From positions 248,001-312,000 of the forward strand of contig NZ_JANBBE010000003.1 in the NCBI RefSeq assembly GCF_024648825.1: a stretch of DNA of 64,000 bases, written 5' to 3'. The notes beneath the pieces were generated by a model. That model saw only the letters and a list, made by a program, of their open reading frames with translations, was not told the origin of the DNA and searched no databases. This DNA is from Lentzea californiensis (GTDB taxonomy: Bacteria; Actinomycetota; Actinomycetes; Mycobacteriales; Pseudonocardiaceae). Both the position numbers and the translations under genes were made by a program. Below, in pieces: positions 56,745-64,000 of the stretch (position 1 is the stretch's first letter; each line of letters starts with the position of its first letter).

Positions 56745-58241
56745 CTACCTGCTCGCGACCGGCCCCGTCGACCGCCGAAAGTCGTGACCGGCCAGTTGGG
56801 ACGCGTTGTCGAGGAACGGGTTCGGGTTCGCCGCGCACACCGTTCCCGAGGGCGGCAGCGAACCGCTGAGCAGATAGGAGTGGATGTGGTCGATCGCGCA
56901 CTGGCTGCGCCGGTACGCGATGTGCCCCCAGCCCGCGTACTCCAGCAGACGGCTGTTCGGCAGCTGCCGCGCGACGGCCTGTGCGCCCCGGAAATCGGTG
57001 GAACCGTCGAACCTGTTGCCCACCACCAGAACCGGCGCGGACGTGCGGGCCCGCCACGGTCCGGTGTAGCGGTCGGGACTGGCGGGCCAGTCCGCGCAGG
57101 CGCTGGTGCTCCACCACCAGTAGGGACCGAAGTCGGAACCCGCTGCGGCGTAACGGGACACCGCCCGGTACGCGCCGAACGCGCGCGGGAACTCGGTGTC
57201 CGCGCACGTGGTGCCCAGGTTGGCGTCGAAGAAGTTGTCGTAGTCCGGCGCCGCCGCCGTGGACAGGCCCGCGTCGGAGGCGTCAGCGAGCTGGTCCAGC
57301 ACCGCGGCGACGTCCGTCCAGCTCTCCGAGGCGAACCCGGCCAACAGCGCCCACGCGATCACCTCGTCGTAGGCCCACACCTCGGTCCCGAGCGTGATCG
57401 GCTGGGCGCGCACCGACTCCAGCAGCGCCCGCCACCGCTGCTTCGAGTTCGGCCCGAAGGCGCACGCGGCCTCGTCGCAGAGCCGGAAGAACTCGTCGAG
57501 CACCTCTTTCGTGGCGATCCGGTCGGCCTCGACCTGCCGCCCGCTCGACCAGAGCTCGGGGTCCAGCACGCCGTCGATAGCGAGGGCGCGGACGTTGCCC
57601 GGGAACATGTTCGCGTAGGTCGTGCCGATGTACGAGCCGTACGAGGTGCCGAAGTAGGTGAGCTTGCTGTCGCCGAGCGCGCGCCGCAGCAGGTCGAGGT
57701 CGCGCACCACGTCGGCGGTGCTCATGTGCCGGGCGATCGGCTGGTCGCACTTCGCCGCCAGCGAGCGGTACCTGTCGAAGAACGGCCGTTCCTGCGCGGG
57801 CTCGTACGGGAAGATCGGGCCCGCGGCCAGGAACTCCGCACGTTCCTGTTCGGACGCGAAGCAGCGCAACGGGTTCGAGCGGCCGATGCCGCGCGGGTCG
57901 AAGCCCACGACGTCGAACCGGCCGTGCACCCCGGCCGACATCTTCTCGCCCCACGCGTGCACGTAGTCGATGCCCGACGCGCCAGGCCCGCCGGGGTTGA
58001 AGAGCAACGACCCGATGCGCCCTGCCTGATCGGTGGCGGGTTTGCGCGTCAACGCCACGGTCGTGGTCGCGCCGCGCGGTTCGTCGTGGTCGAGCGGCAC
58101 CGTGATCGTGGCGCACTCGAAACCGGGGCGTGCGGGTGCGCACGCCGCCCAGGCGATCGGCGGAGCGGGAGGTGCGGCCTGAGCCACGGGAGTGAGGGCT
58201 GCCAGGAGCGCCACCACGGCGCCGAGCACGGAGGAACGCAT
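56745..58241 (-). CDS. Secreted S33 alpha/beta hydrolase, tandem paralogue
   Basis: A 498-residue secreted paralogue of the downstream enzyme, alike over nearly its whole length (shared blocks include RHMSTADV, FDPRGIG, ALAIDGVLDPELWSSGRQ). Motifs: signal peptide (about 1-22), NPGGPGASG, nucleophile in FGTSYGSYIGTTYA, acid GNRFDGSTDF, base GWGHIAYRR. The conserved disulfide pattern is kept. The two genes lie 36 bp apart and probably arose by tandem duplication; most sequence change is in the middle lid region, suggesting different peptide specificity. Confidence 0.92.
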   Translation of the reverse strand: MRSSVLGAVVALLAALTPVAQAAPPAPPIAWAACAPARPGFECATITVPLDHDEPRGATTTVALTRKPATDQAGRIGSLLFNPGGPGASGIDYVHAWGEKMSAGVHGRFDVVGFDPRGIGRSNPLRCFASEQERAEFLAAGPIFPYEPAQERPFFDRYRSLAAKCDQPIARHMSTADVVRDLDLLRRALGDSKLTYFGTSYGSYIGTTYANMFPGNVRALAIDGVLDPELWSSGRQVEADRIATKEVLDEFFRLCDEAACAFGPNSKQRWRALLESVRAQPITLGTEVWAYDEVIAWALLAGFASESWTDVAAVLDQLADASDAGLSTAAAPDYDNFFDANLGTTCADTEFPRAFGAYRAVSRYAAAGSDFGPYWWWSTSACADWPASPDRYTGPWRARTSAPVLVVGNRFDGSTDFRGAQAVARQLPNSRLLEYAGWGHIAYRRSQCAIDHIHSYLLSGSLPPSGTVCAANPNPFLDNASQLAGHDFRRSTGPVASR

Positions 58242-58661
58242 GGAGCGTTCCTAGCCGCGCTCAGTCGGAGCGTCGATGCTTTTGGCGAACTCCGAGGTGA
58301 TCGGCGATCTGGTCGTGGATGGGCGTGCCCATCACGATCGGGCTCGTCGGCGGCGTCTGCGCTGTGGCCGCGGGTGCGTCCTGGCTGTCGGGCATGGAGG
58401 GAGCGTAGGGATGGTCGTTCAGGCCTCGAGGACGCTGATCAGGGAATCACACCAGACGTACCCCAAGAGGTGAATCGGGTTGCCCGGATCTATACCCAGC
58501 GTGGGACCTCAGTCCTGCTACGCGACCCCCTGTGGGTGCCCTCGATCGAGTTAACGTGTGATGACCGGCACCGTGGAATCTCAGCGGACGGACGTTCGGT
58601 TGCGTGATCTCGCGGCCATGCCGGACGATCGGCCCGGGGCCGGACGAGCGTGGAGCGTGTG
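58242..58661. other. 420-bp gap upstream of prs
   Basis: The gap separates the paralogous peptidase start from prs. It holds one possible 44-codon minus-strand frame (58261-58395) and the presumed prs promoter in the AT-richer part around 58420-58560. No RNA gene or mobile element is seen. Confidence 0.5.
58261..58395 (-). CDS. Possible small protein (44 residues)
   Basis: An open frame starts at ATG 58395 (MPDSQDAPAA) and ends at TGA 58261. It has GC-rich third positions over most of its length and a basic C-terminus (RQKHRRSD). No ribosome binding site precedes the ATG, but a TACGCT hexamer 6 nt upstream could be the -10 box of a leaderless transcript. I do not recognise the product. It may be a non-coding frame. 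Confidence 0.3.
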   Translation of the reverse strand: MPDSQDAPAATAQTPPTSPIVMGTPIHDQIADHLGVRQKHRRSD

Positions 58662-59645
58662 ATGGTCAGCGGCAAGCCCGGCATCGCCAAGCGGCAGCTC
58701 ATCCTCCTCACCGGCAGGGCGCACCCGGAACTCGCCGAGGCCGTGGCCAAGTACCTGGGCATCGCCATCACCCCGCAGGCCGCCTACGACTTCGCGAACG
58801 GCGAGATCTTCGTCCGCTTCGAGGAGTCGGTGCGCGGCGCGGACGCGTTCGTCGTGCAGAGCCACAGTGCTCCCGTCAACGACTCGCTGATGGAGCAGCT
58901 GCTGATGGTCGACGCGCTGAAGCGCGCCTCGGCCAAGCGCATCACCGCGGTCGTGCCGTCCTATCCGTACGCGCGCCAGGACCGCAAGTACGCCGGCCGC
59001 GAACCCGTGTCGGCCCGCCTGGTGGCGGACATGTTCAGGACAGCCGGTGCGGACCGCGTCGTCACAGTCGACCTGCACACCGCGCAGGCGCAGGGCTTCT
59101 TCGACGGCCCGGTCGACCACCTGCACGCCATGTGGCTGCTCTGCGACCACGTCGGCAGCCGCTACCGGGGCGAGGACCTCACGATCGTCTCGCCGGACGC
59201 CGGCCGCACCAGGCTCGCCGAGAAGTGGGCCGACCTGCTCGGCGGCTGCCCGATCGCGTTCATCCACAAGACGCGCGACCCGTTGCGTCCCAACGAGGTC
59301 GTGGCCAACCGCGTCGTCGGCGACGTCGAGGGCCGCACCTGCGTCGTGGTCGACGACATGATCGACACGGCGCTGACGAGCACGACCGCGGCCCGGCAGT
59401 TGCTGGAGCAGGGCGCGAAGGACGTCGTCCTCGTGGCCACGCACGGAGTGCTGTCCGGTGACGCCCACGACCGGCTCATCGCGAGCAAGGCGCGCGAGGT
59501 GGTCCTCACCGACACCCTGCCGATCCCGCCGGGGAAGCGGTTCCCCGGCCTGACCGTGCTGAGCATCGCGCCCCTGCTGGCCCGGGCGATCCAGGAGGTC
59601 TTCGCGGACGGCTCGGTGACGAGCCTCTTCGACGGCAACGCCTGA
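58662..59645 (+). CDS. prs: Ribose-phosphate diphosphokinase
   Basis: A 327-residue PRPP synthetase that makes 5-phosphoribosyl 1-diphosphate from ribose 5-phosphate and ATP, supplying purine, pyrimidine, histidine and tryptophan synthesis. Family segments include GEIFVRFEESVRGADAFVVQ, the flexible-loop region YPYARQDRKYAGREPVSA, the histidine-bearing VDLHTAQAQGFFDGPVDHLH, and the PRPP-binding loop VVVDDMIDTALTST. ATG 58662 is chosen over GTG 58650 because GGAG lies 6 nt upstream of it. It differs at some loop residues from the usual actinobacterial Prs, so it may be a second copy. Confidence 0.93.
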   Translation: MVSGKPGIAKRQLILLTGRAHPELAEAVAKYLGIAITPQAAYDFANGEIFVRFEESVRGADAFVVQSHSAPVNDSLMEQLLMVDALKRASAKRITAVVPSYPYARQDRKYAGREPVSARLVADMFRTAGADRVVTVDLHTAQAQGFFDGPVDHLHAMWLLCDHVGSRYRGEDLTIVSPDAGRTRLAEKWADLLGGCPIAFIHKTRDPLRPNEVVANRVVGDVEGRTCVVVDDMIDTALTSTTAARQLLEQGAKDVVLVATHGVLSGDAHDRLIASKAREVVLTDTLPIPPGKRFPGLTVLSIAPLLARAIQEVFADGSVTSLFDGNA

Positions 59646-59689
59646 CCGTCCGGGAAGCCCGCACGCTCGACCCGTGGTGACATGGGGGC

Positions 59690-60406
59690 ATGGGCGACTT
59701 GCGAGTGGAGACCTCGGCGAAGCGGGTCCGTGCGTACTTCGGTGGCGAACTGGTCGCGGACGCGACCACGCCGCGGCTGGTCTGGGAGATCCCGCACTAC
59801 CCGGCCTACTACCTGCCCCTGACCTCGCTCCGCGCCGAACTCAGGGCGACGGGGGAGACCAGGGGCGACGGCGTGGTCCACGACGTCGTCACGCCCGGCG
59901 GCACGGCCTCGGGCGCGGCGGTGACGTACCCGGACTCGGCGCAGTTGCGGGACCTCGTCCGCCTCGACTTCGCGGCCATGGACGAGTGGCTCGAAGAGGA
60001 CGAGCCGATCTACGTCCACCCGCGCGACCCGTACAAGCGCGTCGACGTCCTGAGCAGCTCACGGCATGTGCGGGTCGCATTGGGCGGGGTGACGCTGGCG
60101 GCGTCGTCGCAGCCGCGGATCCTGTTCGAGACGACCCTTCCACCGCGCTACTACCTGCCGTTGAGCGACGTCCGGTTCGATCTGCTCAGGCCGTCGGGCA
60201 CGCAGACGCAGTGCCCGTACAAGGGCACCGCCGCGTACTGGTCGGTGGAGGTGAACGGCGTGACCCACGACGACCTCGTCTGGATCTACCGGTCGCCCCT
60301 GCCGGAGAGCCAGAAAATCGCTGGAATGGCGTGCTTCTTCAGTGAGAAGGTCGACCTCTTCGTCGACGGCGAGCTCCAGGAGCGGCCGAAGAGTCCCTGG
60401 TCATAG
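59690..60406 (+). CDS. Double DUF427 domain protein
   Basis: A 238-residue protein made of two DUF427 repeats. The first (about 1-110) is seen as YPAYYLPLTSLRAEL and a short helix; the second (about 120-238) as PRYYLPLSDVRFDLLRP, with the hallmark CPYKGTAAYWSVEV and PLPESQKIAGMACFFSEKVD. The second has the full pattern, while the first is degenerate. The function of the family is not known. It has no signal peptide. The start ATG is GTG/ATG-unambiguous with GGGGGC upstream. It lies between prs and the TetR/MFS pair without obvious coupling. Confidence 0.88.
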   Translation: MGDLRVETSAKRVRAYFGGELVADATTPRLVWEIPHYPAYYLPLTSLRAELRATGETRGDGVVHDVVTPGGTASGAAVTYPDSAQLRDLVRLDFAAMDEWLEEDEPIYVHPRDPYKRVDVLSSSRHVRVALGGVTLAASSQPRILFETTLPPRYYLPLSDVRFDLLRPSGTQTQCPYKGTAAYWSVEVNGVTHDDLVWIYRSPLPESQKIAGMACFFSEKVDLFVDGELQERPKSPWS

Positions 60407-60432
60407 CTACCGCGAGCGAGTCGTAGTTCACA

Positions 60433-60450
60433 CACTGCAAAGTTGCAGTG
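60433..60450. promoter_or_regulatory. Palindromic TetR operator over the -35 box
   Basis: CACTGCAA and TTGCAGTG are exact inverted arms around AG (18 bp). The right arm contains TTGCAG (60443-60448), and a TGTACT hexamer follows at 60466-60471, spaced 17 bp, as -10. A further ACTGCAAAA half site is at 60451-60459. Binding would block the TetR-MFS promoter. Confidence 0.7.
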
Positions 60451-60479
60451 ACTGCAAAACGATCCTGTACTCTTGCCCC

Positions 60480-61103
60480 GTGAACCAGCCGGGGGAGAGC
60501 CTGCGCGACCGCAAGAAGCGCCGCACCCGTGCCGCGCTCGAGCGGGCGACCGTGCGTCTCGCCGCCGAGAGGGGCTACGACCACGTCACCGTGGAGGAGA
60601 TCGCCGCCGAGGCCGACGTCTCGGTGCGCACCTTCTTCAACTACTTCGCGAGCAAGGACGAGGCGCTCATCGGCGCGGACCCCGAGGCGGGGCCGCGCAT
60701 GGCCGAGCGGATCCTCGCCTTTCCCGACACCGTCACGCCGTTCGAGGCGTACCGGTCGTCGGTGCTCGCGGAGATCACGGACGAGCTGAACAACGCCCGC
60801 GACCTGTGGCTGCTGCGCAAGGACGTCCTGATGCAGCGGCCGGACCTGCTGGTCCGCGCGTTCGCGAACAGCGCCGAGTCGGAGCAGTTGCTCTCGGACG
60901 CGGTGGGACGGCGGGCAGGGCTGCCCGAGTCCCACGCGTACCCGCGCCTGCTCGTCGCCGCCGGGAGCGCCGCGTTCCGTTGCGCGGTGACGCGCTGGGC
61001 ACGCGACGACAGCGTCGCGCTGGGTGAGCTCGTCACCGAGGCACTCGACCTGTTCGGCACCGGGCTGGCTCACACACCACGTCGTCACGAAGGGGGATCA
61101 TGA
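60480..61103 (+). CDS. TetR family regulator of an efflux pump
   Basis: A 207-residue TetR-type repressor: LRDRKKRRTRAALERATVRL, VTVEEIAAEADVSVRTFFNY, FASKDEALIGAD, then a C-terminal ligand domain. The GTG at 60480 lies about 9 nt after the -10 hexamer, so the transcript should be leaderless. Its stop overlaps the MFS ATG (ATGA), making one coupled regulator-pump unit. The 18-bp operator upstream suggests autorepression relieved by the pump substrate. Confidence 0.95.
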   Translation: MNQPGESLRDRKKRRTRAALERATVRLAAERGYDHVTVEEIAAEADVSVRTFFNYFASKDEALIGADPEAGPRMAERILAFPDTVTPFEAYRSSVLAEITDELNNARDLWLLRKDVLMQRPDLLVRAFANSAESEQLLSDAVGRRAGLPESHAYPRLLVAAGSAAFRCAVTRWARDDSVALGELVTEALDLFGTGLAHTPRRHEGGS

Positions 61104-62653
61104 GCATCGAGGCAGAACCGACACCGGTCCACAGCAAACGCGAAGTCGTCCAGGCCATGTGGGGCCTGATGCTCGGCATGTTCGTGGCCATCCTCGCCGG
61201 CACCGTCGTGTCGAACGCGCTGCCGCGCATCGTCGCCGAGCTGAAGGGCTCGCAGTCGATCTTCGCGTGGATCGTGACGGCCGAACTGCTCGCGATGACC
61301 GCGACCGTGCCGTTGTGGGGCAAGCTCGCCGACCTCTACAGCCGCAAGCTGCTGATCCAGGCGTCGCTGAGCCTGTTCGTCGTCGGCTCGCTGATCGCGG
61401 GCTTCTCGCAGAACGTCGAGATGCTCATCGTCAGCCGCGTCGTGCAGGGCCTGGGCGCCGGTGGCGTCACGGCGCTCGCGACGATCGTGATGGCCGCGAT
61501 GATCCCGCCGCGCGAGCTCGGCAAGTACTCCGGCATGTTCGGCGCGGTGTTCGGCGTCGGCACCGTCGCGGGCCCGCTGATCGGCGGCGTCCTGGTCGAC
61601 ACCTCGTGGCTCGGCTGGCGCTGGTGCTTCTTCATCGGCATCCCGTTCACCCTCGCCGCGATCTACATGCTGCAGCGCACGCTGCGCCTCCCGGTCGTGC
61701 GCAACGAGAAGACGAAGATCGACTACCTGGGCGCGTTCCTGATCGTCTCCGGTGTCTCGACGCTGCTGATCTGGTCGTCGCTGGCCGGGCAGAAGTTCGA
61801 GTGGGCGTCGGGCTGGACCGCCGGCCTGGTGTCGCTGGGCGTGCTGCTGCTCGTGGCGGCCGTCCGCGTGGAGGCCACCGCGCACGACCCGATCGTGCCG
61901 CTGTCGATCTTCCGCAACCGCACCGTCTCGCTGACGACCCTCGCCAGCGCCCTGGTCGGCATCGCGATGTTCGGCGGCACGGTCTTCCTCTCGCAGTACT
62001 TCCAGCTCTCGCTCGGCAAGACGCCGACCCAGGCCGGCCTGCTGGGCCTGCCGCTGATCTTCGGCCTGCTCATCTCGTCCACCGTGGCCGGTCAGCTGAT
62101 CACGAAGTTCGGCAAGTGGAAGGCGTTCCTGGTCGCCGGTGGCGTGTTCATGGTCGGCGGCATGCTGCTGCTGTCCACGATCACCGCGCAGACCACGGTG
62201 TTCATGGTGTCCGTGCACATGTTCGTGCTCGGCGTCGGCGTCGGCCTGATGATGCAGAACCTGGTCCTCGCGGCGCAGAACGACGTGCCGGCCAAGGACC
62301 TCGGCGCCACCACGTCCACGCTGACGTTCTTCCGCTCCCTGGGCGGCGCGATCGGCGTCTCGGCACTGGGCGCCGTGCTGGCCAGCAAGGTCTCGTCGCT
62401 CGCGGCCGAGAAGTTCGGCCCCATGGGCGGTCTCACCGGCGGCGAGGGCAACGTGCCGGACATCTCGGTGCTGCCGCCGGAGATCAAGGCCGTGATCGCC
62501 GACATCTACGCGACGGCGACCGCGGAGATCTTCCTGGTGGGCGCGCCGTTCGCGGTGCTGGCGCTGCTCGCGGTGGTGTTCATCAAGGAGAAGCCGCTCA
62601 AGGAGACGAGCGGTGACGACCGGCTGGCGGCGGAGATGGCCGCGGGTCACTGA
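61100..62653 (+). CDS. DHA2-family MFS multidrug exporter (14 TM)
   Basis: A 517-residue major facilitator of the DHA2/EmrB-QacA type with about 14 membrane segments. Motif A appears as LWGKLADLYSRKLLIQASL and motif C as GAVFGVGTVAGPLIGGVLVD, both typical of drug-proton antiporters; SRVVQGLGAGGVTALATIV is motif B. It probably exports cationic or lipophilic drugs. Translation is coupled to the TetR repressor by an ATGA overlap. A strong terminator follows its stop. Confidence 0.95.
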   Translation: MSIEAEPTPVHSKREVVQAMWGLMLGMFVAILAGTVVSNALPRIVAELKGSQSIFAWIVTAELLAMTATVPLWGKLADLYSRKLLIQASLSLFVVGSLIAGFSQNVEMLIVSRVVQGLGAGGVTALATIVMAAMIPPRELGKYSGMFGAVFGVGTVAGPLIGGVLVDTSWLGWRWCFFIGIPFTLAAIYMLQRTLRLPVVRNEKTKIDYLGAFLIVSGVSTLLIWSSLAGQKFEWASGWTAGLVSLGVLLLVAAVRVEATAHDPIVPLSIFRNRTVSLTTLASALVGIAMFGGTVFLSQYFQLSLGKTPTQAGLLGLPLIFGLLISSTVAGQLITKFGKWKAFLVAGGVFMVGGMLLLSTITAQTTVFMVSVHMFVLGVGVGLMMQNLVLAAQNDVPAKDLGATTSTLTFFRSLGGAIGVSALGAVLASKVSSLAAEKFGPMGGLTGGEGNVPDISVLPPEIKAVIADIYATATAEIFLVGAPFAVLALLAVVFIKEKPLKETSGDDRLAAEMAAGH

Positions 62654-62666
62654 CAGGTCCTGCCTG

Positions 62667-62700
62667 GAGCGGACCCCTGACTTTCGTCGGGGGTCCGCTC
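62667..62700 (+). terminator. Intrinsic terminator after the MFS exporter
   Basis: A 15-bp stem (62667-62681 with 62686-62700, one G-U pair) with loop TTTC begins 13 bp after the MFS stop. The outer 11 bp are perfect (GAGCGGACCCC and complement). Confidence 0.85.
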
Positions 62701-62749
62701 TGCCTTTCGGGCCGGGTTTCCGGCACTGATCCTCTTTACGTTCTCTCCC

Positions 62750-63961
62750 ATGAACATCTGGGGTGCAGCGCTCACGCTGCTGGCGTCCACGTACACAGGA
62801 GAGGCGTCCCTTCCGGGCGTCGCGGTCGCGATCACCAAGGGGGACCAGGTGATCGCGGTCCAGGGCTTCGGGCACGACTCGTCCGGCGCGCCGATCACCG
62901 AGAACACGAAGATGACGATCGCGTCGGTCAGCAAGTCGTTCACGGCGCTGGCGGTCCGGCAGCTCGCGGACGCCGGCAAGATCGACCTCGACCGGCCGGT
63001 GTTCGACTCGCGTGTCACGCCGCGGCAGCTGCTCGCGCACAAGTCGGGGATCAGTGACCGGACGTTGGCCGAGAAGAGCCTGCCTCAGCCCGAGAACGCG
63101 GCAGGAGCCGTGGAACGGGCTCGAGAGGCCCTGCAGAACGCCGTGCCCGACGACGAGTTCCGGTACACCAACACCAACTACCACCTGCTCGCACGGCTGG
63201 TCGAGCATGCTTCGGGCGAGAACTTCAACGCGTACCTGAAGAAGCACGTCTTCGAGCCCTTGGACATGAAGGACACCGTGGCGATCGACGTGACGCCAAG
63301 GGATCTGCCGCCGGACTACCGCAGGGGGTACGGGTACGCCTACGGGTTCTCGGTGCCGCTGACCGAGCCCGCCCGGTTCGTCACCGGATCGGACGGTGTG
63401 ATCACGACCGCCGCGGACATGGGGAAGTGGCTGGCGGCGCAACCGAGGCTCCAGCCGCAGGACGGGATGGGCTGGAAGGCCGATCAGCAAGGCCGGTTGC
63501 GGCACAACGGCATCTGGTTCACGGGCACGGCCGGGCAGTTGTTGACGCCGTCGGGGTACGGCATCGCGGTCATGTCCAACAGCGGGGTCACGCTCGGCAA
63601 CGAGGGCACGCACGCGCTGGAGAACGGGATCGCCGACCTTCTCGAGGGCAGGACGCCGCCGGAGCCGGAGTCGTACCGGCTGCTGATCGATCTCGTGCTG
63701 GCGGGGCTCACGCTCCTGTCCGTAGGGCTGGGGGTTCGCGCGTTGCGGCGGCCCCGGAGGTTCCACAAGGCTTGGCAGGTGTTCAGGTTCGTGCCGCTGG
63801 GCGTGCTGCTGGCGTTGCCCGCGCTGCTCGGGCTGTTGTACGGGGGTGGGCGCGACATCACGTTCTTCCAGCTGGCGCACTATTCTCTGCCGCTCGTGGT
63901 GTGGTTGGGCGTGTCCAGCGCGATGAACCTGAGCCTGGCGGTCGTGAGGTGGGTGCGATGA
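62750..63961 (+). CDS. Serine hydrolase, class C beta-lactamase family, membrane-anchored
   Basis: A 403-residue serine beta-lactamase-like protein. The catalytic SxxK is SVSKSF with the lysine three residues after serine, the YxN motif is YTN in DEFRYTNTNYHLLARLVEHA, and the KTG-equivalent is replaced by a less conserved HNG (LRHNGIWFTGTAG). Residues about 305-403 add three membrane segments. There is no clear signal peptide, which is odd for the family; the N-terminal hydrophobic stretch (about 1-12) is short. Most such proteins are esterases or D-amino-peptidases, not resistance enzymes. Its stop overlaps the next ATG (ATGA). Confidence 0.85.
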   Translation: MNIWGAALTLLASTYTGEASLPGVAVAITKGDQVIAVQGFGHDSSGAPITENTKMTIASVSKSFTALAVRQLADAGKIDLDRPVFDSRVTPRQLLAHKSGISDRTLAEKSLPQPENAAGAVERAREALQNAVPDDEFRYTNTNYHLLARLVEHASGENFNAYLKKHVFEPLDMKDTVAIDVTPRDLPPDYRRGYGYAYGFSVPLTEPARFVTGSDGVITTAADMGKWLAAQPRLQPQDGMGWKADQQGRLRHNGIWFTGTAGQLLTPSGYGIAVMSNSGVTLGNEGTHALENGIADLLEGRTPPEPESYRLLIDLVLAGLTLLSVGLGVRALRRPRRFHKAWQVFRFVPLGVLLALPALLGLLYGGGRDITFFQLAHYSLPLVVWLGVSSAMNLSLAVVRWVR

Positions 63962-64000
63962 GGGTCGTGGCGCTCGGGGTCTGCGTGGCCGTCGCGTTCG
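63958..64000 (+). CDS. Start of an unidentified gene, cut by window edge
   Basis: Only the first 14 codons are visible (MRVVALGVCVAVAF), a hydrophobic N-terminus suggesting a signal peptide or membrane segment. The ATG overlaps the serine hydrolase stop by four bases, so it is translationally coupled to that gene. The product cannot be named. Confidence 0.6.
   Translation, partial: MRVVALGVCVAVAF

Noticed and set aside
55338..58607. A 1089-codon plus-strand frame opposite the two S33 peptidases
   Set aside because: Antisense of two clear secreted hydrolases; composition typical of a shadow frame.
61085..63880. A 931-codon minus-strand frame opposite the MFS exporter and serine hydrolase
   Set aside because: Reads through a strong terminator and two unrelated genes on the other strand; no domains.

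Overview
The window is high-GC DNA (roughly 70% by eye) with strong G/C third-position bias, many GTG starts, frequent 1-4 bp stop/start overlaps and many LysR, TetR, GntR, HxlR and PucR-type regulators. This fits a filamentous actinomycete chromosome. The gene style suggests Pseudonocardiaceae (Lentzea/Saccharothrix-like), but that placement is an inference. No rRNA, tRNA, CRISPR array, insertion sequence, integrase or prophage was seen, and no secondary-metabolite cluster is assembled here. Housekeeping and accessory genes are interspersed.

Layout. 1-7.1 kb: the 3' part of an FAD monooxygenase, an HxlR regulator divergent from a SnoaL-like protein, an AI-2E-type transporter, a coupled msrA/MOSC/polysaccharide deacetylase run, and two coupled short-chain dehydrogenases divergent from a TetR. 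7.1-14.4 kb: a secreted NLP (NPP1) protein, an amidohydrolase-acetyltransferase pair, a siderophore-interacting reductase under a near-consensus iron box, argG, a lipoprotein and a DUF1963-like protein. 14.3-24.8 kb: an MFS pump/LysR pair; a tannase-feruloyl-esterase homologue with an MHS transporter, divergent from a GAF-PucR activator (a likely aromatic-ester uptake unit); an acyl-CoA ligase; a LysR/EamA exporter pair. 24.8-29.2 kb: a secreted neutral ceramidase, a long perfect hairpin, an HSL-type esterase, a lipoprotein and a tandem universal stress protein.

29.2-42 kb is the most distinctive block. Two large secreted modular glycoside hydrolases of GH87 type (alpha-1,3-glucanase/mycodextranase) lie 25 bp apart in one transcription unit. 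They are followed by a short S9 peptidase, an NmrA-like oxidoreductase and a 1025-residue secreted subtilisin. With the NLP protein, ceramidase, tannase homologue and two secreted S33 peptidases, this suggests an organism that attacks fungal or plant polymers. 42-51.5 kb: TetR/P450, VOC/GntR, an MpaB-type oxygenase, a three-gene two-component operon, an RsbW-like ATPase, a CNNM/CBS membrane protein and a group 2 sigma factor. 51.5-64 kb: a phosphotransferase-fold protein, an SF1 helicase with a C-terminal PD-(D/E)XK-like domain, tandem secreted S33 peptidases, prs, a double DUF427 protein, a TetR/MFS drug-efflux pair and a membrane-anchored serine hydrolase.

The best leads for follow-up are regulatory or structural. 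They are: a hairpin that buries the ribosome binding site of the universal stress protein; a related palindrome that appears inside two unrelated genes in the same codon phase and forms the last twelve codons of the helicase; five CTTGC pentamers phased at about one helical turn upstream of the GH87 operon; and the helicase-nuclease fusion itself.
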